Source of the DNA: Microcoleaceae cyanobacterium UBA11344
GTDB taxonomy: Bacteria; Cyanobacteriota; Cyanobacteriia; Cyanobacteriales; Microcoleaceae
Direction of reading: 5' to 3'
Length of the DNA stretch: 17,677 nucleotides
NCBI GenBank assembly: GCA_003483675.1
Contig: DMYK01000140.1
Coordinates: forward strand, 2,434 to 20,110
The notes beneath the pieces were generated by a model. The model saw only the letters and a program-made list of their open reading frames with translations, searched no databases and was not told the DNA's origin. How positions within the stretch are numbered: position 1 is the stretch's first letter; the number at the start of each line of letters is the position of its first letter. Shown one piece after another: positions 1 to 6,502 of this stretch. The position numbers and the translations under genes are program-made.

Positions 1-378
1 AATAGTGCCGGGAAAATTAGATTCTTTAACAGTGAAATTATGATGATGCAAGCCACTACTAACCACATCCTAACCGGAACAGAAGAACACCAACTCTTAC
101 AACGCCTTTCTGTTGAGGACACACCAGCGATCGCCTTGGATCGTGACGAGAAAAAGAGGGTGATTCGCGGCGCTATTGATGAGTTACCAACCAAAATGCG
201 CGAGACGTTTATCCTGCATTTTTATGAAGAATTGTCTCATCAAGAGATCAGCGAAAAGCAAAATATTTCTTACCAGAATGTCTGCAAGCGCATCTCCCAG
301 GCGCGGGCAATTCTGGCTCTTGAGTTGCGGGGATATTTTATCGGGGAGGATATGGGACAAAAACGGAATTGGCGGTGA
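1..378 (+). CDS. RNA polymerase sigma-70 family protein, C-terminal part (5' end outside window)
   Basis: The reading frame is open from base 1, so the gene probably starts upstream. The ATG triplet at 40-48 has no convincing RBS. The C-terminal half is a sigma-70 region 4: a helix (ELPTKMRETFILHFYEELS) followed by a helix-turn-helix (HQEISEKQNISYQNVCKRISQAR). In sigma factors this module contacts the -35 element. Only about 50 poorly conserved residues precede it, so region 2 is not in the window. The frame stops at 378, but the frame that overlaps it from 369 reads on smoothly as an acidic tail, which suggests a 1-nt indel near the A-run at 358-363. A second, degraded copy of the same HTH lies at 5316-5438. 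Assignment to region 4 is firm; whether the protein is a functional sigma factor cannot be judged here. Confidence 0.75.
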   Translation, partial: NSAGKIRFFNSEIMMMQATTNHILTGTEEHQLLQRLSVEDTPAIALDRDEKKRVIRGAIDELPTKMRETFILHFYEELSHQEISEKQNISYQNVCKRISQARAILALELRGYFIGEDMGQKRNWR

Positions 379-881
379 CACCGGGGGTAACGGAGTCGGC
401 AATTGAGGAAATGTCTGAGGGGAATGGGGGAGTTGAAGCGATTGTGGAGGAGTCGGTGACTTTATCTGTTGCGATCGCCCAAGTGGAGAGTGTTGTGGGT
501 GAGGAATTGCCTTTTGTAGCGCTATCTAAGCAGCATTCTGAGTCGGATTCTGTTGAGGTGACTTCTGGTGGGAGGTTGGAGGAATTTAATGCGATCGGGA
601 AACAGATAGTAGGGGCATTCCCCCCGTGGCTGTCCAGTTTGGGAGGTTCACTACTGTTTGATCGTCTAAGAAAATTGGTGTTAGAAGTGAGGGGTGAGTG
701 GTGCCGGTGGGGGGGGTTGCGGGGGGATTTGTGCGAGTATCTCGCACTCCTCCTTGGTATGGTTTTCTCTATTTCAAGCCTTGGTTTGATGGGCGGACTT
801 AGTAGCACCCCAAAAATTCAGAAGATGTATCAAGGAAGCGTCTTTAGAATAAGCAAGAAAAAATTTCTTGCCAGCTACTAA
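369..881 (+). CDS. Acidic low-complexity tail, probably a frameshifted C-terminal extension of the sigma-like gene
   Basis: The first possible start is a TTG at 369 without an RBS. The frame is also open further upstream, reading G-T-K-T-E-L-A-V-T-P-G across the end of the sigma ORF. The first 80 residues or so are rich in Glu, Val, Ser and Gly (SAIEEMSEGNGG, VEAIVEESVTLS). This suggests a disordered extension rather than an enzyme. After about residue 85 the DNA becomes very G-rich and repeat-like, and the protein reading is unconvincing there. The most economical view is that it once continued the upstream sigma-like protein and was separated by a single-base indel. An independent hypothetical gene is the alternative. 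Function unknown. Confidence 0.35.
   Translation: MAVTPGVTESAIEEMSEGNGGVEAIVEESVTLSVAIAQVESVVGEELPFVALSKQHSESDSVEVTSGGRLEEFNAIGKQIVGAFPPWLSSLGGSLLFDRLRKLVLEVRGEWCRWGGLRGDLCEYLALLLGMVFSISSLGLMGGLSSTPKIQKMYQGSVFRISKKKFLASY
731..747. repeat. Perfect 7-bp hairpin
   Basis: GTGCGAG and CTCGCAC flank the 3-nt loop TAT. The hairpin follows an extremely G-rich stretch (runs of 8 and 6 G within 709-726). No T-run follows, so it is not a classic terminator. It may be a repeat or an RNA structure that intrudes into the weak 3' part of the reading frame 369-881. Confidence 0.4.
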
Positions 882-886
882 TTTTT

Positions 887-893
887 AAGGAGA
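887..893 (+). promoter_or_regulatory. Ribosome binding site of the small gene at 902
   Basis: AAGGAGA lies 8 nt upstream of the ATG at 902. This near-consensus Shine-Dalgarno sequence fixes the start and is the main argument that the short frame is a real gene. Confidence 0.6.
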
Positions 894-901
894 ACACTGA
901 A

Positions 902-1141
902 ATGCCGTTTTCTATTTACTCAGCGATTCCTGCTCGTGTTGTTTCGGTACAAACAGATATGCAAGGCACATATCAAGTAGTAGGAGATCAACATCATCAG
1001 CTACAAGTCAATTTAAACTTTGCAAAAATCCATGTAAATGGAGATGGAATCACTCAAGCTCCAACATTTACCGGCGCTAATGGCCGTCTTGAAGTGAGGT
1101 TATTAAATAATAATGATGTCAGTATCCTACCCGTGCCGTAG
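902..1141 (+). CDS. Small hypothetical protein, 79 aa
   Basis: The start is ATG at 902, behind a strong AAGGAGA. I do not recognise the family. The product has alternating polar and hydrophobic segments typical of short beta strands (RVVSVQTDMQGTYQVVG, LQVNLNFAKIHVNG, GRLEVRLLNNNDVSILPV). It has no signal peptide, membrane segment or cysteine. The pattern suggests a small soluble all-beta protein. Its RBS style matches that of the genes at 2005 and 3262, which also encode small, soluble, non-core proteins. The nearby 17-nt motif ACCCCAAAAATTCAGAA (807-823) is repeated ahead of the gene at 2005. No function is proposed. Confidence 0.55.
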   Translation: MPFSIYSAIPARVVSVQTDMQGTYQVVGDQHHQLQVNLNFAKIHVNGDGITQAPTFTGANGRLEVRLLNNNDVSILPVP

Positions 1142-1344
1142 CATTAGCTTGGTGACTGGGTAGAAAGGTATCCGTTAGAGGTTAGGCTCCACCTGCGTTA
1201 AACCCCGTCTAAGGCTATAGGAGAATGCAATCTCCCAATCAGGGAAAACAGTAACCGAAAAATCCACGGCGAGAATTTCCTCAAATTACAAACGGCGTGC
1301 GATGAGACGAAAGGGTGCGAGCGCAGTTAGTAGAGTCTGAGTAT
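1142..1344. other. Non-coding segment, possibly structured RNA; nothing recognised
   Basis: No convincing reading frame crosses this stretch. It has moderate GC content and short self-complementary pieces, for example GGAGA/TCTCC around a 6-nt loop at 1220-1235. The overall look (many short GG/CC runs and unpaired A-rich joints) recalls folded RNA such as a group II intron fragment, but no domain V or other diagnostic part could be found. It could equally be plain intergenic DNA. Confidence 0.2.
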
Positions 1345-1660
1345 CAATCAAGAAGCGAGCGCTTTTCTGATTTGTGGAAGGCGAGCGCTTTTTGGTTGAG
1401 TTTCAGGTGGAAGGTTGCGATCGTTTCTCTTTATTATAGAAGGCGAGCGCTTTTTGGTTGAGTTTGAGATGAATGGCGATCGCGGTTGGTAAAATTTGGG
1501 GATGAAGAGGCGATCGCTTCTCTTTTTGTAGAAGGCGAGCGCTTTTTGGTTGAGATGGAGATGAAGGGTGCGATCGCAGTTGGTATAGTTTGGGGATGAG
1601 AGGGCGATTGCTTTCGGGATTTGTGGGCAGGGCAGGCGATCGCTTCGTGAAATGTATCGA
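1345..1660. repeat. HIP1-rich imperfect direct-repeat cluster
   Basis: A block starting GAAGGCGAGCGCTTTTTGGT recurs at 1377, 1439 and 1531, with a weaker version at about 1350. Each is followed by TTGAG, then a purine-rich spacer (GAGATGAA), and then a HIP1 octamer or near-HIP1 (1416-1423, 1476-1483, 1510-1517, 1570-1577, 1636-1643). A second shared piece, TTGGGGATGA, occurs at about 1495 and 1590. The spacing is irregular (62 and 92 nt) and the units vary, so this is a decayed tandem repeat. It is not a CRISPR: there are no constant repeats with unique, equal-length spacers. Confidence 0.6.
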
Positions 1661-1692
1661 GCTAAAAAAGCCTCTAATTCAAAAAATTCAGA

Positions 1693-1884
1693 TCTTCCGT
1701 ACTTAGTGTGCCAAATTATTAGTTTTCTGGTGTCCTACACTATAGCTGGCTAGGATTTCAAGGCAATCGCCCTAACTGAGCAAGTTGCTCAACAGCGCAA
1801 GCAGATGTAAATAATCTCAAAGCTTTATCTAGCAAAGCCTTGAGGATAAATTTAAGTTAACGCGAACACACTAAGTACGGAAGA
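1693..1884. mobile_element. MITE-like element with 18-bp terminal inverted repeats
   Basis: TCTTCCGTACTTAGTGTG at 1693-1710 is the exact reverse complement of 1867-1884. The 192-bp unit encodes nothing. It contains a long imperfect hairpin at 1816-1844 (CTCAA-A-GCTTT pairing with AAAGC-C-TTGAG, loop ATCTAGC) and a short palindrome, TGAGCAA-G-TTGCTCA, near 1776. The left flank ends AAAAATTCAGA and the right flank holds the same letters 6 nt away, so a clean target duplication is not certain. A miniature inverted-repeat element mobilised in trans fits best; the remains of a deleted insertion sequence is the alternative. Confidence 0.5.
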
Positions 1885-1990
1885 ACCCCAAAAATTCAGA
1901 AAATACTCTCTGTAATCGTCTTCAAAATAGAGAGGCGAAAGGAAAGAATAGATCACATTTCGTCTAGCTACCCACCCACAAATTGACACA

Positions 1991-1998
1991 AGGAAGGA
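1991..1998 (+). promoter_or_regulatory. Ribosome binding site of the gene at 2005
   Basis: AGGAAGGA sits 6 nt before the ATG at 2005, which supports that start. Confidence 0.5.
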
Positions 1999-2004
1999 TT
2001 TATC

Positions 2005-2871
2005 ATGGATAACGTGGGTCAATTCGTTGCTGATGCCGCGAAAGAAGTGCTTTCTCCAGGCGCAGACTTAGAGGAGATTGCCAAAGCTTCAGTAGACAAC
2101 TTAGCACGTTTTGCATTAAACGCATTACATCCAACAAAGCCGCCGCATGAAGGCTATAGTCAAGTCTTTATTGAAACCAAACTTGCGGTTGAATTTGGAG
2201 ATGAAGCCTCATTAACAAGTTGGGTCAAAAGCCTGGACGAGGAATTAGCAACGGCATCTTTTTTTGCTATCAAATAAATCAAAGAGAAAAACGCATATGA
2301 CTGGGAGCAAGTGGTCGCAGTATTAAACAATTGCGATGCTTTAGTTCAAATCAAAGACAGTCACAAACGAGAGGTGAAAGAATGGGGTAAATCAACCAAA
2401 GATTTCTTTAAATTTAACGGCAGTCCTGACAGTGAAGACGTGAATAGCCTTGAAAATTGGTTCAAAGGAGTCATTTGTGATTTCGACCCTAAGATCTATG
2501 AGAATTCTACTCTTGTGCGCGAAGGTGTTGTAACAAAGTTAGCTAAAATTGCCACAGAAACTGGCGCCCGTGTGAAGAGCTTTGAAAGTTTCTTTACTGC
2601 AACAGATTCTCATCGCGACCGTGTACTGGAAATCAGTATTATCCGCTTTCCTACCAAAAATGAACCGCACATTTTGCTTTATCGTTTGCAAATAGATGCT
2701 TGGTTCAAATGTAATCGTGTATTGTTTGTAGAAGGAAACCAAGCAGGTTTCGAGGTCGATGTACAAGAAATGAAATTCAAGCTGAATGAGAAAGTTAGCG
2801 GCACTATCGAGAAGGAGCATGTCGAAAAATTTTCAGTTAAACTGTCCGACCCAAAGACATTCGAGTGGTAA
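2005..2871 (+). pseudogene. Unrecognised protein gene interrupted by an in-frame TAA
   Basis: Two open stretches, 2005-2277 (90 aa) and 2278-2871, are in the same frame and separated only by TAA at 2275-2277. The reading around it is K-stop-I-K-E-K, and CAA (Gln) to TAA would explain it. The second part has no credible start: the first candidate is a GTG at 2311 without an RBS. The first part has a strong RBS. Restored, the product is about 288 aa, soluble, acidic-basic mixed and without a signal peptide. It has an N-terminal helical region (AKEVLSPGADLEEIAKASV), then alternating strands with aromatic patches (FESFFTATDSHRDRVLEIS, LYRLQIDAWFKCNRVLF). I do not recognise the family. Its position just upstream of a sphingomyelinase-like toxin gene is suggestive only. 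Confidence 0.6.
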
Positions 2872-2876
2872 TCTTT

Positions 2877-2896
2877 TTAGCACAATGCTAATTTTT
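2877..2896 (+). terminator. Weak rho-independent terminator candidate
   Basis: TTAGC-ACAAT-GCTAA followed by TTTTT begins 6 nt after the stop at 2871. The stem is only 5 bp (it may extend with flanking T/A pairs), so strength is doubtful, but position and T-tract fit termination of the preceding gene. Confidence 0.4.
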
Positions 2897-3250
2897 CAAA
2901 CTTAACGGATACCCGTACGCCATTGCTCATTTAGAAAACGACCCTGGAGAATCGCGAAGGTTTAGGGGATAATCCACACAGATCGCCGACTCTGCGAGAA
3001 TTGCCTGCACTTCAACCTCTACCAATGCTATCGTTAAGACGACTTTGCAGAGGTTAAGGATGCAGGCTCTCTCACTCCATCTGTCACGAAATCGCCAACC
3101 CTGCCAGAAATCGTTGTTCGAGGCTGGCTCGGAAGCGAACTCATCAGCTAACTTATTCGGATATGCTAATATCCGATACCCAAATAAAGGAAAAGCAATG
3201 ATAAATTTGTAAAAAATATCGTGCCGCCAGAATAATTTAAGGAAGAACCC
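2897..3250. other. Intergenic region with one strong hairpin
   Basis: No gene is seen here. The only clear structure is the perfect stem TCGGATAT/ATATCCGA around the loop GCTA at 3157-3176, about 85 nt before the ATG at 3262. Position suggests an operator or 5'-leader element of the sphingomyelinase gene. The rest shows no HIP1 site and no repeat shared with other parts of the window. Confidence 0.4.
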
Positions 3251-3257
3251 AAGGAGA
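3251..3257 (+). promoter_or_regulatory. Ribosome binding site of the sphingomyelinase-like gene
   Basis: AAGGAGA ends 4 nt before the ATG at 3262. It fixes the start of the N-terminal domain and shows that this domain, not the enzyme domain, begins the protein. Confidence 0.6.
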
Positions 3258-3261
3258 AAAT

Positions 3262-4874
3262 ATGTCGAAGTCGCATACTGTCAAACTCACAATCACTAAT
3301 AATACCAATCAGGAAATGAATTACCAGAGTGATTCCTTCGACTCTGGAAGATTAGCAGATGGGGGGTCTTGGCCAGCCACCATTGCCTCTGGTAAAAGTG
3401 AAATTATCGAATGTTGTGAAAAAGATTGGTCTGCTGTAGGATGTTCTGGCTATGTTAACTATAGTCTAGGGGACGGAATAGTTACCCTTGCATTTTCAAA
3501 CCCTACTATTGGTGAAAATAAACTTGGTGTTGGGGTTGGGAATAAACAGGTATGGGACTGTATTGAAGGTCACAAATATGAACCGTTTATAGAAGAATTT
3601 GAAATAGGCTCGCAGAGATATTTTGCCGCCTGTCAATGTACAGGTGGTAAAATTAACAATGCGAGCATAGCTCTTTCTGTACTAGCCATATTGCCATATA
3701 ATCCAAACGCAACTATGGAATTTAATGTTATCCAATATAATGTTTTTGCACGACCAGACAAGCCTAAATTACTAGGTTATGAAGGCAAGGAAGAACACCA
3801 AAAATTCCTGAAGCGCTTGCACAACTCAACGATGGTAAGGTAGATATTATTACTTTAAACGAAGTTTTTTCCCAGGTTGGGACACCGTTATGTGACCAGA
3901 TGTTGAATGAGTTTAAGAAGTACGGGTTTCCCTACCACACACGGGTATTAGATGGTGGAATGCTTGAAAAAGTCGGTGGAGTTATGATTGTGTCCAAATA
4001 GCCACTTCATGCCGATACATACGTCTATAGCGATATGCCCACCATAGACAACGAAGATATCTCAGTTGGACTCGGAGAGAAAATAGTAGCTAAAGGAGTT
4101 GTTTACGCAGCCGTCAAAAAAACGGAGAAGGGATTTACCAAGACTTTTCATATTTTTGCCACTCATATGCGTGCCTGGAACAGTCAAACCGCACGTGAAA
4201 CTCGTCAAAAGCAAGCCAAACAAATGAAGGAATTTGTTGAAGCCAAAAATCTTCCCAATAATGAACCTACTCTCTCTGCTGGCGATTTTAATGTCGATTT
4301 TGTAAGGTGCGCTTCTGAATTGTCAGATTTGGCTCAAATTTTAGATGCGAAGCTACCGGAATTAAAAGGGGAACAAAAGTATACTAGCGACCCCAGCTCA
4401 AACATACTTGTAGGTAAAGATAGTGCCGCGAAGGCTTGTCTAGAAGCTGATAAATCAAGCTGGGGAGAGAAAAAGGAAAATGTATATCATCCCATCCCTC
4501 AAGTAAAAAATCCTACTCCGCCAAACCCACCTATTTCAAAACTTGATTCCTTCTTTGCCGATCCCACAAAAGATAAAGAAACCCTCTATATAGAGGAAGG
4601 TGGATGTTATGCACCATGCTGTCTTCACGAATGGCTAGATTATATTCTGATCTCAAACAGACATCAGCAACCGCTTAACACTCCTACTTTGGAGTCTATC
4701 CGTCTCAAAGCCGCGTCCCCTTTTGCAGCAAGCTGGTTATGGATAGATCCTCCATCAATGATAGAAGTGGTAGGGAAAGAATTCTCTCCATCCACACCAA
4801 AACCCGATCAAATTATAACTTCCGATCTTTCAGATCACTACCCTGTATTCAGTCGCTTTGTATTTTCTACTTGA
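3262..4874 (+). pseudogene. Neutral sphingomyelinase-like phosphodiesterase with an N-terminal beta-sandwich domain, inactivated
   Basis: Three open pieces form one gene: 3262 to about 3800, then to 3998, then 4002-4874. The enzyme part resembles bacterial sphingomyelinase C of the endonuclease/exonuclease/phosphatase fold, which splits sphingomyelin to ceramide and phosphocholine. Its motifs are ITLNEVF (metal Glu, 3861), GGVMIVSK-x-P, IFATHM (4157-4174), KNLPNNE, AGDFNVD (about 4278), EWLDYILIS and SDHYPVF (about 4830). Two lesions break it. One A is missing from the A5 run at 3800-3804; six A would read Q-K-I-P-E-A-L-A-Q-L into the enzyme frame. A TAG at 3999-4001 replaces the conserved Trp of VSKWP. 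Restored length is about 537 aa. Residues 1 to about 135 form a beta-rich domain (LTITNNTNQEMNY, SGYVNYSLGDG, VTLAFSNPTIG) reminiscent of aegerolysins; this link is weak. No signal peptide is visible. Catalytic motifs are all retained, so decay looks recent. Confidence 0.8.
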
Positions 4875-4929
4875 ACCTATTACCTAAGCTACTAATAGTT
4901 CGGTCGAGTAAGTTTCTCTCAATTCCATC

Positions 4930-4954
4930 TTTTAGCTTAGTGTCTAAGCTAAAA
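4930..4954. repeat. Perfect 11-bp inverted repeat
   Basis: TTTTAGCTTAG and CTAAGCTAAAA flank the 3-nt loop TGT, 55 nt after the sphingomyelinase stop. On neither strand does a T-tract follow the 3' arm, so a standard intrinsic terminator is unlikely. An RNA-processing hairpin or a protein-binding palindrome is possible. Confidence 0.5.
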
Positions 4955-4976
4955 AATAGTTTCAGGAGCAGTATCG

Positions 4977-5013
4977 CCCGTCAAGCGCGCGAAGCGTTGG
5001 CGGAGCGTCCGTC
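4977..5013. repeat. GC-rich dispersed-repeat-like segment
   Basis: A short GC-rich patch (core GCGCGCGAAGCGTTGGCGGA) stands out in AT-rich surroundings. It resembles the short palindromic GC-rich repeats scattered through cyanobacterial intergenic DNA. Only one copy is in the window. Confidence 0.3.
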
Positions 5014-5108
5014 CACCGTACCGGAGAAATCGGACTAGCTATCCCGCTTTTTAATCGACTGCATAATTCACAAATTGCCTGACACAACCGTCTAACTAAT
5101 AGCAGGGT

Positions 5109-5299
5109 ACAGCACCGACTATAGCTCCGGCTGTAGCAGGGGCGATCGTTTTGCGATTGTCAAAGCTATTCAGGGGCGCAATGACTTACCGAAAATCACT
5201 ACGGGACACGCTACTACCTGCTCTAGTGTTGTCCTGACGATTAAGAAAATTTTACAGGTTAGCAACCGATCTCTGGAGCGAAAGAAAGTCGCTTTCATC
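5109..5299 (+). pseudogene. Relic of a second NRPS-terminal AAR-like reductase domain
   Basis: Bases 5154-5299 match 14878-15021 in the NRPS at roughly 85% by eye, encoding GRNDLPKITTGHATTCS and the following VVLTIKKILQVS with few changes. The match continues upstream in degraded form to about 5109 with an insertion. It stops abruptly at K-V-A-F-I, just before the Rossmann glycine motif, where it runs into a sigma-factor relic. There is no start and no full domain, so this is a remnant of a duplicated locus, not a gene. Confidence 0.7.
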
Positions 5300-5315
5300 A
5301 CAAAAGGGACTTCAA

Positions 5316-5438
5316 TCTCATCAAGAGATAGGCGAACGGCAAGAGATTTGCTCCCAGAGTGTCTGCAAGCGCATCTCCCAAGCGCGGGAAATTCTGCGAG
5401 AGGAAACGCAGCTAGTTTTCCTCCATTGGCGACTTTGA
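5316..5438 (+). pseudogene. Relic of a sigma-70 region 4 (HTH)
   Basis: The frame reads SHQEIGERQEICSQSVCKRI, then SQAREILREE, and ends at TGA 5436-5438. It parallels SHQEISEKQNISYQNVCKRI of the sigma-like protein at the start of the window, including the near-identical DNA TGTCTGCAAGCGCATCTCCC. Everything upstream of the HTH is gone and is replaced by the reductase relic. A second copy of the sigma-like gene was therefore truncated here. Confidence 0.65.
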
Positions 5439-5527
5439 CCTCAAATATTTAGTCGGAGCTTTGTTTCAAATCTTGGACAATAAATGCGCTAGTCCAAAGT
5501 GAAAACACCCAAACAACCTAAAGTGTT

Positions 5528-6393
5528 ATGACTTTATCTACAAACCCAGAAATATCTTCGGAACAAAATATGCCTATTTTGAATGATAACATCACTCCCA
5601 TGACGCCAGAGACACCGGCATCTTTTCATCCTCTCTCGCTGGGCCAGCAAGCTTTATGGTTTCTCTACCAGATGGCTCCCGAAAGCGTGGCATATAATGC
5701 TTTTAATACAGCGCTAATATACTCAAAAATAGACATTAAATCTTGGCATCTGGCGTGGGAAAATATTGTGAATCGCCACCCGATTCTCCGAACCACTTAT
5801 ACCGCCATCAAAGGAAAAATATTTCAAGTTATTCATCAACAGCTCAAACTTCCTCTACAGGAAATAGATGCTTCTCATTGGACTGAAAATGAATTAAAAG
5901 AGAAAATTTTCTTAGAAGCAGAGCGTCTATTCAATTTAGAAAAAGAGCCAGCATGGCGAGTTACTTTATTTACTCGTTCAGAACGAGAACATATTTTCTT
6001 GCTGACAATGCACCAGATTGCCAGCGACTTATGGTCTAGCGATCAGATCTTTAATGAATTGCGACTTTGGTATGCTGCCGAAACGGAACAAGTTAGCCTT
6101 GAACAGATAGAAGATTCTCTTCCTAAAAATACGCCCTATACCCAGTTTGTACATTGGCAGTCCGAAATGCTATCGAGTCCAAAGGGAGAAAAACTTTGGA
6201 AATACTGGCAAAAACAATTATCGGGTGAGTTGCCAATCGTAAACTTGCCGACAGACAGACCCCGACCACCAGTGCAAAGCTATCGGGGAGAAACGCATAT
6301 TTTTCGGCTAAATGAAGAATTAATTCGGGGACTGGGAGAGGTAGCTAGAGCTACAGATACAACTCTTTATAAGCTGATGCTGACGGCTTTTTT
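5528..6393 (+). pseudogene. NRPS condensation domain, N-terminal half (exon upstream of intron insertion)
   Basis: This encodes the first half of a condensation domain. The C1 motif is LSLGQQALWFLYQMAP, then NRHPILRTTY, then the active-site region LTMHQIASDLWS (about residues 160-171), and LPTDRPRPPVQSYRGE. The fragment ends within LMLTAFF at the intron boundary; beyond 6393 the frame runs into intron DNA and stops at 6448. Joining base 6393 directly to 8821 restores L-T-A-F-F-V-L-L-Y-R-Y-T-N in frame, the normal sequence of this domain. The active-site HHxxxDG is changed to HQIASDL, replacing the second (catalytic) His by Gln. This first C domain may therefore have been non-catalytic even before the insertion. 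ATG 5528 has only a weak upstream purine patch; ATG 5570 is an alternative start. Confidence 0.85.
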
Positions 6394-6430
6394 GTTAGAG
6401 TCGATAGGAGCGTTGCCACTCTTATCTCTC
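6394..6430 (-). ncRNA. Group II intron domain VI with bulged branch-point A
   Basis: The minus-strand hairpin GATAAGAGTGGCAACGCTCC closes with TATC and continues with an AGAG/CTCT pairing. The 3' side carries a GA bulge whose A (opposite base 6401) lies 8 nt from the intron end, as expected for the lariat branch point. Confidence 0.75.
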
Positions 6431-6435
6431 TTTCA

Positions 6436-6469
6436 GAACGGAACGTGAAACTTTCGCTTCATTCCGCTC
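6436..6469 (-). ncRNA. Group II intron domain V
   Basis: This is a 34-nt minus-strand hairpin. GAGCGGAA pairs with TTCCGTTC over 8 bp, with an inner stem closing on a GCGAAAGT tip. It carries the AGC catalytic triad (complement of 6466-6468). It sits between the RT stop codon and domain VI, the canonical position, and looks intact. Confidence 0.85.
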
Positions 6470-6502
6470 CTCGATATCTTCATCCTTTGTTAAGGATACA
6501 AT

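Noticed and set aside
338..808. 156-codon minus-strand frame over the sigma tail
   Set aside because: A Pro/Ser-rich antisense shadow of the G-rich plus strand, without RBS or recognisable motif.
1142..1344. Degenerate group II intron
   Set aside because: It has a similar appearance, but no domain V, no GTGYG start and no RT remnant could be identified; kept only as an unexplained segment.
1345..1660. CRISPR-like repeats
   Set aside because: Units are imperfect, unevenly spaced and share sequence between the repeats; no cas gene is nearby.
1982..1988. TTGACA as a -35 box for the gene at 2005
   Set aside because: It sits directly beside the RBS, leaving no room for a -10 box and leader before the ATG.
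4739..5038. 99-codon frame overlapping the end of the sphingomyelinase gene
   Set aside because: It overlaps the SDHYPV coding region in another frame, is Ser/Lys/Arg-rich without pattern, and runs into hairpin and repeat DNA.
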